Below, one piece after another: positions 13,001-24,054 of a DNA stretch of 64,000 nt. Source of the DNA: Setaria digitata. Taxonomy: Eukaryota; Nematoda; Chromadorea; Rhabditida; Setariidae. Location: the NCBI GenBank assembly GCA_003640385.1, contig RCAB01000009.1, positions 1 through 64,000 on the forward strand. Direction: 5' to 3'. A program made the translations under genes and the position numbers. How positions within the stretch are numbered: position 1 is the first letter of the stretch; each line of letters opens with the position of its first letter. The notes below the pieces were generated by a model. That model saw only the letters and a program-made list of their open reading frames with translations. It searched no databases and was not told the DNA's origin.

Positions 13001-14608
13001 CATTTGTATAAGTTGAGGGAAGATATTACAACTGAATGATGGCAGTACCGGTGAAAAATCTTTTGTCCAGGGCGTTTAGAACCGCTCTCGACTAAGGGCT
13101 ACACTAAGCTGAAGAAGTGCAATTATTCACTTCCTGCAACCTTCTCCTCAATACACCTCTCATCTCCTAAAGAGATCATGAGTGGAACTTCACTTATGCT
13201 CTAAGTCTACTTTGACTACTTTTAGAGAGAGAGGTGAAGCATTCTGACATAGTGACAACATGAATGCTTTGAATTGTTTAAAATGCTATGTAAACATATC
13301 TTCTGTAGATGAAGTAAACTACTATTAGCGAGGATTTCCTGAGTTTAGTACTGGTCCGTAGTACAGCATCTTTTCATTTGAGACAGTTGTCACAGTACTC
13401 TCTTCATAGTATTAAAGTTTTCTTTGTGTCTTTTATTGTCACTGCTTCCAAATATAAACAATGCACTAATAATGGTGCTATAAAATCTCTAAAGTCTTGT
13501 ACTACTAGAGGACATGATTGTCATCGTAAGGGTTTATCTTCCTACTAATTTCTGCTTATGCTGCTTTATTACCTCCTGCTACATAAGCATGCTTGAGTTA
13601 ATGGAGAATCTAAGATTGTCAGGTCGATTGTGTTAATATTTGGCATATTTAAGTTCTCAAAATTTGTTTACTGTTGCTAATACTAGCGTATTATTCTGTC
13701 CTTATCCTTTTGCAGTGTTTGCGTCATTGTTATATTCATGTATAAGTAAGGCAACCATTAGTTAAATGAGCATTTCGCATTTCACTTACATACAGACATA
13801 AACAGGATAATATTACATCTTATTTTCTCTGACAAATTTCCATCATCGTTTTAACTCCCTCCTTCTTCTTGAACTTGAAATGTTACACTTTTAGGAAGCG
13901 AAATTTCAAACAAAAGTTTTTTTTTCCCAGACTTTGTAAGTATTCCGCATCCTTTACATGCTCCTTTGTATATCATTTTGAAGGAAACATACTTTTAAAG
14001 TAGAATGAAAGAGATATATTCCTTCATTTCTACCACTCAAATTTTTATACTGACGTCTGCCTAAGTCACAATCAAGTTCAGTCTCTTTCTCTTCGCTGTC
14101 ACATTATTTGCTATTTCTGAAAGAATCCTTATTATTGATGATTTCAAATCAACCTACTTGTTGCATCACTCTATATTACCACTTATCGGTTCATCTAACT
14201 TCCGCATATCAAATCGCTTATCGTGTCCTTAGCATGTATCTATTTTTTCGTTGGTTTGAAATCTTTTTATCAACTTTTCTTTAGATTTCATACTGCATTT
14301 TGTGCCTTTTTCCCACTAATTCTAATAAATTTTTGCTTCCATGATACATCATATACGATACGTACTGATCACGTGATAGTTCATCTGTTTTTTCTCTGTG
14401 TACAAATTTCGTTTCTGGGAATCTGATGTAAGAAGATTATTTGCATTTAGGATTTTCGTTACATTCCGTGCTGTAAAACGCTGACTGTGTGTGTACTGTC
14501 TTCATTTCTGGATTTATTCATTGGATAGTTAACCATAAGTATCGAAGCTGTTGTGGTGTAGAGCTTGGTCAGGCATTGTTTGTTAATTGTAACATTCTGC
14601 CATTTGCA
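4061..14608. other. Long gene-poor interval
   Basis: About 10.5 kb between the start of hnRNP R/Q (leftward) and the CH-domain gene (rightward). It should hold both promoters. I found no exon with convincing splice sites and a recognisable protein. Composition is uneven: most of it is AT-rich, but roughly 10.6-11.7 kb is clearly GC-richer with CCCC/GGGG runs, and a compact hairpin lies at 11775-11817. Reading frames of 76-137 codons (for example 9564-9977 and 11010-11294) look like chance frames. Confidence 0.6.
11775..11817. repeat. Imperfect hairpin about 2.8 kb upstream of the CH-domain gene
   Basis: TTTGGTCCATT (11775-11785) is the reverse complement of 11807-11817. Inside, TAGCT and AGCTA flank a GTT loop (11791-11803), so the arms can pair along most of their length with a small bulge. 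It is too short for a typical miRNA precursor; its function is unknown. Confidence 0.6.
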
Positions 14609-16059
14609 ATGACTGAGACTGAAACAGTTACCACAGCCACTGATGAGGTATTATTTTATTTCTCCATTTTCGTCAAATCAGTGTTATCAGTTTATCGAAA
14701 AAAAAAGGACGAGAGGTAATGAATGAATATGTCCATTACGTCACAAAAGTCTTAAATACTAAAATATAAATATCTGAACCTGTAACCATTATCGCCTATA
14801 ACATTGTAACAACCATCCACTTTGGTAATCAGTTAGAATCCCTCATTAAATCCTTGTTTTCGGTTCCTGTTTGTTGGGGGACTTTTAAATCTCCCACATC
14901 TTGGAAACTTTTTCATCAAATTTCAGCTTCGGAACAAGAGGATTATTTGATTATGTGTTTAATTATGATGAAAGGATGGTGACATTAGAACAAGTCTTGG
15001 CATTATTTTATTCATATCATTAATTTCATCTGTGAATTTTAACCGACTTGTGTTACTTTGTTCCAGGCTTCTAAAATACATTCACCAATGACAGAAAACA
15101 AACCTCCAGTATCTGTCAACTCTAATGAAGATATACCTGCTGTTGATGCTGATGTGAAGGATTCTGATACTGCTGAGCTAAAGAAGGTTGAAGTAAATGA
15201 AAAAGTACCTGAACCACAGAAAGATCCACGGGAAGATCCAGTCGGCTGGGTGAATTCACTTATTCCTGGTGCTGTCCACAAGGTATCGTTCTCTTTTTTG
15301 CTGCTAAACAATTCGTTCTTTTTCCAAGCATGTGGTTTTTGTTTTGTGATTATCTGAACAACTTGGACTACTAAATTTTGCTAATGATTTCACATCATGA
15401 AACGAAGTGTGTACTGTAAGATAAATGAACCATCATGGATCTTGGATGTCGTGTTATCAGTGACCAAACTTTAATGATAACACAAGTGTATTTGTAGGTA
15501 GCACTCAAAATTTCTTAACTAATTTTGTAGGTGAATTACCGATTGTTGGACTGGGCTCAACAACTAGCCATTGAAGAAGTAGACAAACGACAAGCATTGC
15601 CTGGTAAAAGTGATTCTGTAACGAAGAATCAGTTTTTGTCATTTCTTCGAGATGGATCATTACTGGCGAAATTAGCTAATCGTCTTCAGCCAGGCTCCAT
15701 TGAAACAATCCATGAAGGTGATGCGGCTAAAGACAAGAATAATCAAGCATCAAACATCAATGCTTTCATCAATTTTGTTAAAGATAAAGTCGGTTTATCC
15801 GAGGAACAGGTTATTATTTTCATTTCGTTTAACCATCTTTACAGTGATAATTTCACATCATTCTTTTTGCTGTAAAGAAGTAGTATAGTGAAAGGAAATA
15901 TTATTTTTTTGTGGTTTTATGAAGTCGTTGTTCCGAGTTGACCGTTGTTCGGTATAAAATAATGGGCATTGAGGAACAAGGCTCTTCTCCATCAGCCTAA
16001 GGGCCTTTGTTCTACTGTGTGAAACAGGAGTATAGGCTGTCTGGTGTGTCTGTGTGGTG

Positions 16060-16101
<42 letters not shown>

Positions 16102-19034
16102 CTAAAAACTAAAAAAGAGTAATATATATATATATGTGTTTTGCCGTTTACATCCTTCTTACACAAGAAAAAACCATTACACACAGTAAGTAATTGGTGG
16201 TCAGTCAACCTGACCTATTACTCTTTTTTAGTTGGAGCCAGTTGAGTTCTTGTTTTATCTCACACTTTAAAAAAATAAAATTTTTATGATGAAAAGAGCG
16301 ATAGATTTGTTGATTATTGTTAGTTGGCTGCTTGCTAATGAAGGGATTGGATTTATTGACCTTTGATACTGCAGTCTTGTCGGGTTAGATTGAATAAGCC
16401 TGTGAACAATTCATTGAGTGGTGTTAGGAGCTTCATCTTTCTTCCGTTGATAAATAAGATGTAGTGGGTCGCTGATTTCGTTGTAAATTATTTCTGATTT
16501 GAAGCAACTGTAGAAATCGTAAATTTCGCGCATTTTTCTTCTCTTCTTTCTTTGAAAGGAAGTATCAACTGACGAAAACTGCGGAGAAAAAAAAGAAATA
16601 AAGCATTTATTGTTTCATCAGTGACACAAATCTCTGATTTTCCAGGTGTTCAGTTGATTTTCTTCTCATCTAAAACTGTGAGACTTCAGTTGTGCTCTTT
16701 TCTACTTTTGTTGTTTGTTTTCTTCGTTGACGAGATGTGAACAAAATATTTTACCATATATTTGAGAATTTTTGGGAAACCAAACCGACACCTTTATTTT
16801 ATGGGAAGAAATAGGTGGACGAGTTGAAAGGGAGAATTGGATAAAGACAGGGGAATTTTTTAGAAGTTTTATATGGAAGAATTAGCGTTGCTTAACATGA
16901 ATTTGGTCGTTGTGATTAGTACTGCAAAGTGATTTAAACAGATGATATTTTGGCAACAAGAAGTTAAAGGAATACGTGCATCAATTATAATAAGTTATGA
17001 GTTGTGTAATTCAGCTAAATGAGGTACTAGATCTGTTTAAATGGATTAAGATGCGATTCACAAATTTTTATTGTTACACTTACATACAACACAATGTGGT
17101 ATGTTTTAAATAAGTGATTAGTTATGCTAGCGCTGTAATTTAGACCATGGTAAATAGGAATAAATTTGGTTTTGTGACATGGGATTAATTGATTTTTCTG
17201 TTCAACTATACCACGTTGTAACACAATGTGGTATCTTTTAGATAAGTTGTTTCGCATAAATGGGGGAATAAATGTGAAATAGGAATGGATTGATTCATTT
17301 ATGTCTTTTCAAAAAATCCATCCACGAAAGAATTTTCATCACATATTCGTAATTCCTTCCTTATAAGTGCTTCTAAGGGTTCGTTTGATTAGGAAATAAA
17401 TCTTATAATCTATCCAGTGGTTGGTATTATGTCACTGTTTCTCCCTAATAACTGTTTGTTCTTCATTAGAATCTATTTTTAGAGTAATAGGAATGGGAGG
17501 AAGTGGAGTATTTATGTTCGATCTGTTATGCATGCCTTTTATACTGCATACTATAGACATTGATCCTCTTATTCCAGACATTTTTTTTTGCTTTTTTTTT
17601 CTAGCCAAGAAGCTACTATCTCATATCGCTGAATTGCTGTGACTGGCACGCCATTCTAAACATAGCTATTGGGACATTTCTAGACTAAAATAAATTAAAT
17701 TTCTTCTGCCTGCCTAGCTTTAACAGCCAAAAAAATTGAGACATTTAGATATGGACCTTGAAATGCTAGTGAAATTGCTGAGACAGAAAAAAAAGAGTCT
17801 TGATCTAGAGGAGAAAATTTATGTTATTGAAACTAAGTACGCCAAATCTATGCTTCACATAATCCGATAACAAAATCTACTTGTTTTTTTAAAAGACGTG
17901 ATAAATCCACGTACTGTTTATTTTTAGGCTTGGAAGCTGAGCTTATTTGTTGCATAATTAGCAAGGTTTTTTTCAGTTGTTTACTGCGGCGGATCTACAG
18001 GAGAAAGGAAAAGCAGGATATCAGGCAGTTTTTAACACCCTTATGCAGCTTGCATTGAAAGCACAAGGCATTTTTCAGCAAAAGGTTATATTATCTGTCA
18101 GTGACTTCATTCTGTGATAGATCAATGAATCAATTCTTTACTTGGTTTAACTGGTAGATAATTTGTGGGATTTCAGGGAATTGATCCCGAGCAGCTTGTT
18201 CAGATAGCTTCACAGGTAGTACCAACAAATCTTATACAAACAGTCTTGAATTTCTTCAGACGAGCACGGCCAACTCAGGTTTACTCGTCTACTTTCATTC
18301 TTTCGTTATTTAATAACCGATAATAAAGCAAACAGGGAGTTTGTGACGGTCGGTCTTTTGAATTTATAATTAATAAGCGTGCAAGTAAATACTTAACTTT
18401 ATAAAAATACTTATAAATAGAAATGGGAAAAGTTGCGATGTGGCTTTTAAAGAATTGTTTTTTTCTTTTCCTCGAAGGATGTTCTTTACTTGCAGACACC
18501 GAAAAAGCTTGCAAAAGAAGCGGAAGATAAAGATAAGGCGGCTGCTGCTGCTGCTGCTGCTGAGAAGGTCTCTTGTGTTTAGTAATTGAGCTTTTGTCAG
18601 TGATATTGAAACTGATTATAAATATTAATGTGACAAAACACTGACGAACACCTCGAATAGCACTCATTTGCACTGCGAAACGATTAAATGAGATTCATTG
18701 CACTAAGTTGTAGTTCGAGATATCATGGTTTATTCCTCTAAAAATGTAATTTTAGTAAAGGCATGTGTCATATAGGTAGTGAAATGCTATCCTTTGTAGA
18801 GGAATATAAGCGGTATCCCGCGTTTAAAATTGTCACTTGTTATTGGATGCAGTATTATTGACTGATGTAATTTATAGCATTTTATGATCAATGATACGGA
18901 TATTATGCAGCAGTCTGAAAATAAGTGTGTGATACTTTTTACAGGTGCTTGAGGAAAAACAGATCGAGGAGGAAGTATGCAAAAAAGTTGACTCTCAAGC
19001 AGGAGTCGATACACCGGCTGTTGCTGTTCACTGA
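14609..19034 (+). CDS. Single calponin-homology-domain protein, seven exons, 301 aa
   Basis: Predicted actin-associated cytoplasmic protein with one type-3-like calponin homology domain, as in calponin/transgelin relatives. Exons 14609-14647, 15067-15282, 15531-15809, 17977-18084, 18177-18278, 18496-18567, 18945-19034; every exon is phase 0 and all have GT-AG ends. Residues 1-85 are acidic and low complexity. The CH domain spans about 86-200, with LLDWAQQLA, the hallmark DGSLLAKLANRLQPGSI and NINAFINFVKD. Then follow LFTAADLQEKGKAGYQAVFN (calponin-like CH end), a helical stretch to VLNFFRRARP, and a Lys/Glu/Ala-rich tail with an uninterrupted alanine run coded by GCT repeats (about 18538-18561). 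No calponin CLIK repeats are seen. The start is the only in-frame ATG before the first donor. Intron 3 is unusually long (2.2 kb, 15810-17976). The family is sure; the exact C. elegans counterpart is not. Confidence 0.9.
15451..15483 (+). repeat. Inverted repeat in intron 2 of the CH-domain gene
   Basis: GTGTTATCA at 15451-15459 is exactly complementary to TGATAACAC at 15475-15483, with a 15-nt loop. It ends 48 nt before the exon 3 acceptor, so a pre-mRNA stem could form near the branch region. Confidence 0.6.
16065..16096. repeat. (TA)n microsatellite in intron 3 of the CH-domain gene
   Basis: Sixteen consecutive TA dinucleotides, with a shorter TA run again at 16123-16134. Confidence 0.95.
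17088..17234. repeat. Diverged local direct repeat in intron 3
   Basis: AACACAATGTGGTAT occurs at 17088-17102 and 17220-17234 (132 bp apart). Both copies are followed by related TTTTAAATAAGT / TTTTAGATAAGT sequence, suggesting an old tandem duplication. Confidence 0.5.
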
Positions 19035-20130
19035 TTTCTAATTCTCTCATTTCAATCCGTTATCAGAAAAATTCATCCCCAAAATATTTCAATTTCCTGC
19101 CAGCTCGGCTACTTTTTAAATTTTTTTTTTTGTGCTGACAGTCTGATCAGACCTTGTTATTTTATTCTGATCTTATTGAAAAACGTTGATTTTGCGCTAT
19201 TCCAAAATTATCGTAATCTTATTAACCCATTATTAGGTAAAAAAAAAAAAAGGAAGTCTGTCTGTCAGGTTTTTATCCCTTCGGTTAAATAAAAACATTT
19301 GTCATTAAGCCTACGGTAATGATTTTACTCTACAGTTATAGTTGATGATAAAATTGGCAAAAGTTGTATTTTTCGGAGAAATGTGTAGGGTTGATTCATT
19401 TTGTAGCAGATTTTGAAAAAATAATATTAAGAATCCCTGAGGATAGTAGAGAGATGAAAGATTCTTCTGGTCTAATTCATGATATCATGATAAAATAGGG
19501 GTCGTTTTTTTATTTTAACCGATTATGCTTGGGAAGGTTACGAAAAGCGGAACGAGAGGAAGAAGAGAGAGGTGCTTAGCTGGCGACTATACTTGCTTAG
19601 AGATAATTCTTATTGGTTACAGTCATTATAAGATTTCCTCTTTTTACTTTTACTTCATTACTTTTATTTGAAGTATGCATTTAATTCGAATTCACTGTCC
19701 TGCAAAACTTTCTTGCTCGGTTAAGCAGTTGCATTATTTGTTTAATGAAAACCTTTGCTGCACTTCCAGCTATCACATTTTGGTAAAGATTTCAAATATT
19801 GTGGATAATATGGATTGGTAAGTGGTGAGTGGAGGAGGGGATTAATTTACAAAAGTACTATCTCCTCAAATTAGTATTCAAATTAAATTCGGTTAAAGAA
19901 AAGCTAGTAATGCCTAGAACGTGTATGGCTCTGTAATTTGATTTTATAATTGCTAATTTGCTAAACTAAACTGTGAGGAGTAGGAATTCAGATGTCTTCT
20001 TCCACATTACGCTTGATTATTTTATCATTATCTTGTTTACTTTCTGCAGGTATTGTGCAACAAATTATCTTCATTCATTATTATTCGGATTGAATCGACC
20101 ATTAACAGTAATTGAACTACTTATCCTCTT

Positions 20131-20167
20131 GTGTGTGTGTGTGTGTGTATGTGTGTGTGTGTGTGTG
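20131..20167. repeat. (TG)n microsatellite
   Basis: 37 nt of alternating GT interrupted once by TA. It creates an artificial Cys/Val-rich reading frame. Confidence 0.95.
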
Positions 20168-22446
20168 CAATTCAGCTTGGAGCACAAAACAATTTTTCAG
20201 TTTTTATGTTGTCTGAGAATTGGAAAGGAATCAATGTCCTTATCGAAAATTGGAAATTCAAATATGCATCAAATATTTGTTGTTTTTTAAATTTAAATTC
20301 CTTCCCATTTTCTCGATTCACACTATGCTTTACAACATTTTTGAATCACACAGTGGTTAAATTATTTTTATTTCTATTAATAAGACACATTCATTATGTT
20401 TACATGGTCAACTCTTCAAATAATGTGTCAGAATTTAATGGCCTGTGGTGTTCTCTTGTGCTTCTTGCTGTGTTCTGATGTTTCATTATGAAATGTTTTT
20501 GTTTTTCTTCTGTTTGCTTTAATTATGAGCTTGGAGAGATTATTTGGTATCTATTTGATCCAAAAAAAAGGCCCAGGAAGACAGTCAGAGCCGGCTTCGT
20601 AATGTTGAATGAAATGGGTTAAGTTTTTTTTTACGTCCAACGATCATTGTTCCTTTCACCTTAAATTTTCTTGAAAGCAGGAAATTGGTTATGATGACTT
20701 CTTACTGCATTCTATTCCAGCACTCCTTTACCACTAATTTCACTATGAACATTGTGTGTCCAATCTAAAGGACATGGAAGAAGCATTTATGAGGACAGAG
20801 GAATATGTCATTTCGGAGTACGATATAAGGTTTAACTTGTGATGAACCATTGAATGTGGTTGAGACGGATTGCGCATTATAGTTGCAATAGAATGAGAAG
20901 CACTTCTGCTGGCTGAACACAATTTTTCATGTTGTGCAACTGCATACCATTCGCAGAGAGTTTCTGCATTGTTATTTGTTGTGATCAATTTGCGAAGCTT
21001 TACCAATTTCGTCATAATAATAATAATTGTTATTGTCATTGATCACTGGGAATTACACTCAGTTCCATCTCTCACATAAAATGTGCACGAGTATTCTGGG
21101 TCGAATTCAAATCACAATCATGAGGCAGTGTTTTGGAGTAATTTCTTTCCTTTCTGATTGTTCAGTTTCTAGACAACCTGGCCATTTTATCATGCTGACC
21201 TTCACTGGTCACTGAAATAACGGTGCCTTCTAATGGGAAAATCCATCCTGCCGTGCGATCGATTCTTTTGTTCGCTTTTCTTTGGGTTCGCTGGCTTTTT
21301 TTTGATTCACCTTCGATTTAGAGCACTCATCCTCTTTCCTCTTTCCATTTTTTTCCAAATAGTGTTGATAAATTCCTTCGAGCATAAAAGAGCAGTCGGT
21401 TATAATGGAAATTGTTACTCCGTTGTCGACCAACAGGTCAATTCGAGGCACAATCCAAATTTGTTGAGCATTTGATGACGGTCTTCGATATAACAGCAAC
21501 GTAAGTTTCCACGTGCTACTGTATCCCTGTCAATTCACTCTTTTTCCTCTTGCTTAGACTCGATTTGCTTCATCCGTGTTAAATCCACGAGGAAGGAGTG
21601 AGATGGGAGAGAGGTGCTACTAGTAATACAGGCAAGGAATTGCTTTATTCAGGAACATCCAGGAAGTCAGTACCATCAACAGTCTTCAAGCTAGTTCTTG
21701 TTCGAAAGGAATTTGGGAAACCTTCCTGTCCCGTTTCTGACAAGTTGTGATGTGAGTGATAACAGATGAGACAATTTTCACTGCGACCTGATCGGTCGGA
21801 ATGCGTAAATTGGTTCTGGTTGAAGTGTGACCCTCAGATTTGTTTTGTTTGAGGTCGGTCGTTTAGCTTTATGGAGGTGACATGAGCTACATCAATGCTA
21901 AATGGGACTAGGTAAGATAAGGACAACGTAGAAAGAGAGTTAAGGGAGCCAAGCACTAGCTGTTATATGTAAAAGGCCATTGATGAATTCCATTCTGTTT
22001 CTTTTTCAGAGTGTCATTACGACATAAAGCAGTTGAATTTATCTTAGTGCTATCATCAGAATGAGGCGAAACGTACAGATTGCTAAGGTCGGTCGAAAAG
22101 GTTTTAATGGCCGCAAAGGTGGGCAACATGAAGTCAGAAATCATCTTACATTACCACTGCACTTGTTTACGTGAAGAATTAATCTAACTTGTCAAGTACT
22201 GGTTATACTCAAGTGTTCAGTTCTGTGCATTTGCAGTACAATTTCAGAAACAAAGAATCATTTAGTAAACTCTGGAGACGAAACACTATTAGGAACCAAC
22301 CTGATAAGCCATTATAACTTTCCATTATTTATACATCTTGTGCCCTATCCTGGTCGGTAAGGAAAGAGAAGTGGAAGATGAAAATAAATTGCCGTGTTTC
22401 AAGAAAATAGAGTATACAAAGGTAGAGAAGAAAGTACATGCAGCAT

Positions 22447-22454
22447 TTACAGTA
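22447..22454 (+). promoter_or_regulatory. Putative spliced-leader trans-splice acceptor of REV7
   Basis: TTTACAG followed by TA and then the ATG at 22455. An acceptor with no visible upstream donor, 2 nt before a start codon, is the usual arrangement for a trans-spliced nematode mRNA. This is inference from spacing only. Confidence 0.5.
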
Positions 22455-23406
22455 ATGGCAGATCTTATTACCGAATTTCTGGAAATTATTTCTCACACTC
22501 TGCTTTTCAACTATGGTGGTTATCCGGCGGAGACATTTAATACAGCCAGCTACGGGTCTCTTTTAGTTCATGTAAGTTGAACTTTACGGTGACCAACTCT
22601 CTGTTAAATCATCTCTCAACTAACCATAACAATCAAGCACTGCACCTTTGTTCCTTGAGTCATTAAACTGCAGAGTGTGTTTTAGAAATGTCGAGTGAAA
22701 GAAGTGCTAGATTATATGAGCAGTGCACTGCGAACAGTTCACCGATGGATAAAATTCGATAAGTTGTCCCATTTTGCAGCTTGTATACTTGACAAGGATG
22801 ATAGAGTGATGATGGAGACTGTGCTGATCATTATGGATGTTCAATGTCCTCACTTCAGGTTAGCTTCTCTGGCCTTTCAAGAAGTGTGGACCGTTTTTTC
22901 GCTGTATACTTCTATTTCAAGTTGTTGGGAGATGTTATTGCTGATCATTTCAATTACGATACTGTTTTAGAGATATACTGGTAAGTGAGGTAGCTGACTT
23001 GAAACGACAATTGCAACAAACCATTTTTACTTTGCAGCGAGGATCGTATATCGAATATACAAAAGACTTTTTTTCAAACGGTGAGAATGGTTATATGGAT
23101 TTGGGAGTAAAGGTCAGGAAGGGTAAATACATGGGTAATTAACTGATGCTTTCCCGACTGATGCATTTGTTTCAGAACTACGATTTGAAATACGTGCAAA
23201 ACTTAGGGACGACTGCGAAGTAAGACTGAAAAAACGAACTGGAGTAAGTTATCCTTAACAAACGACCGCTTAATGATATGCTTCTATACTATTCCTAATT
23301 TCAGGAGTATGAGTGGGAAAAGTTTGATCAACTGGGAATTCCTGGGAATCTGCGTCCCTGCGGCAGGCGAATTGATAACAAACTTCTCGAGGTTTTATAT
23401 TTCTGA
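22455..23406 (+). CDS. rev-7: REV7/MAD2L2 HORMA-domain protein, five exons, about 189 aa
   Basis: Ortholog of MAD2L2/REV7, the small HORMA adaptor that binds REV3 in DNA polymerase zeta (translesion synthesis) and acts in other repair complexes. Exons 22455-22571, 22686-22858, 22971-23080, 23176-23243, 23305-23406; phases 0, 2, 1, 0 close correctly. The HORMA domain fills the protein: MADLITEFLEIISHTLLF (human VADVLCEFLEVAVHLILY), YPAETF (human YPVGIF), CILDKDDRVMMETVL (human VILDKEHRPVEKFVF), and the C-terminal WEKFDQLGIPGNLRPCGRRI matching the safety-belt region. The frame is open upstream to 22338 but has no ATG there, and a trans-splice-like acceptor sits just before the chosen ATG. Human REV7 has about 16 more N-terminal residues. 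An alternative last exon (donor after 23391, acceptor before 23439) would replace VLYF by RLVSQQ. Confidence 0.85.
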
Positions 23407-23479
23407 CTATTAATGAAATTAGCGAGATTTGTTTGTAGCGGCTCGTCTCTCAGCAATAATAAACTATTAGTAGCTATAT

Positions 23480-24054
23480 ATGTGGGCCCTGAAGGATTTC
23501 CCACAATGTTATTGCCCTGGCAATATCCCGCCAACTGATCAGGTTGCCCGTCGTTTAAATAATATCAAAGACCAAAAACCAATTACAGTAAGCCTGATTC
23601 TTTGAAAATGGAGATTTAATTTAGAGAGATCTAATCGAATAAAAATCCTCCCTTAATTGCTTATATTTGTAGATCGTCTCAATGGTACGGCAGCAAGATG
23701 AAATATACTGCATTTTAGAAAGACCCTGAAAGCCTACTGTATTCCAGGATGTAACTACAAATATCGCAATAATTGCAGCTTTCCAAGGTAACTTGTTCTC
23801 GCCAATTACATTCACGAGTAGCACTGTACACTGATATTATCTTTACTCTTCCCCGTATTTACTGACAGAAATCCAAGCATCCGATGTGTGTTATTATCTC
23901 TGCAGATAACTCTACCGCACTCCATATATGATAGCTTTAAGCCGATTCTTTATTTGCAGAATCGCAGCTACTAATATGTTGTTTGATGGATTTATCAGCC
24001 AGCGAAATAACTTCAGAAATTGTAAATGGCCCTGTAGAAGTAAGCGATAGCTGA
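23480..24054 (+). CDS. Possible small protein of unknown function, three exons, 80 aa
   Basis: Three segments join in one frame with GT-AG junctions: 23480-23587 (ATG start, ends at donor ACA|GTAAGC), 23748-23787 (ends CAAG|GTAACT, phase 1) and 23960-24054 (stop TGA). The product begins MWALKDFPQCYCPGN, contains VARRLNNIKDQKPIT, a hydrophobic centre (IAIIAAFQESQLLICCLM) and an acidic end. I recognise no family. It starts only 74 nt after the REV7 stop, and a TTTGTAG acceptor ends at 23438, 41 nt before its ATG, so it could be the second gene of a small operon. It could also be an alternative 3' end of REV7 or a chance model. Support is the correct phase across two introns only. Confidence 0.35.

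Larger units (their letters stand above)
19035..22454. other. Intergenic interval between the CH-domain gene and REV7
   Basis: It begins with the probable 3' UTR of the CH-domain gene, which includes an AATAAA near 19285. The rest is AT-rich with no supportable exon. A (TG)n tract lies at 20131-20167, and the 98- to 115-codon frames around 20-21 kb overlap it or one another and look accidental. Confidence 0.6.

Noticed and set aside
18281..18673. 130-codon minus-strand frame with a glutamine run
   Set aside because: The Gln run is the antisense of the GCT alanine codons in the CH-domain gene; it is a shadow.
19973..20478. Cys/Val-repeat frames
   Set aside because: Artefact of the (TG)n microsatellite.
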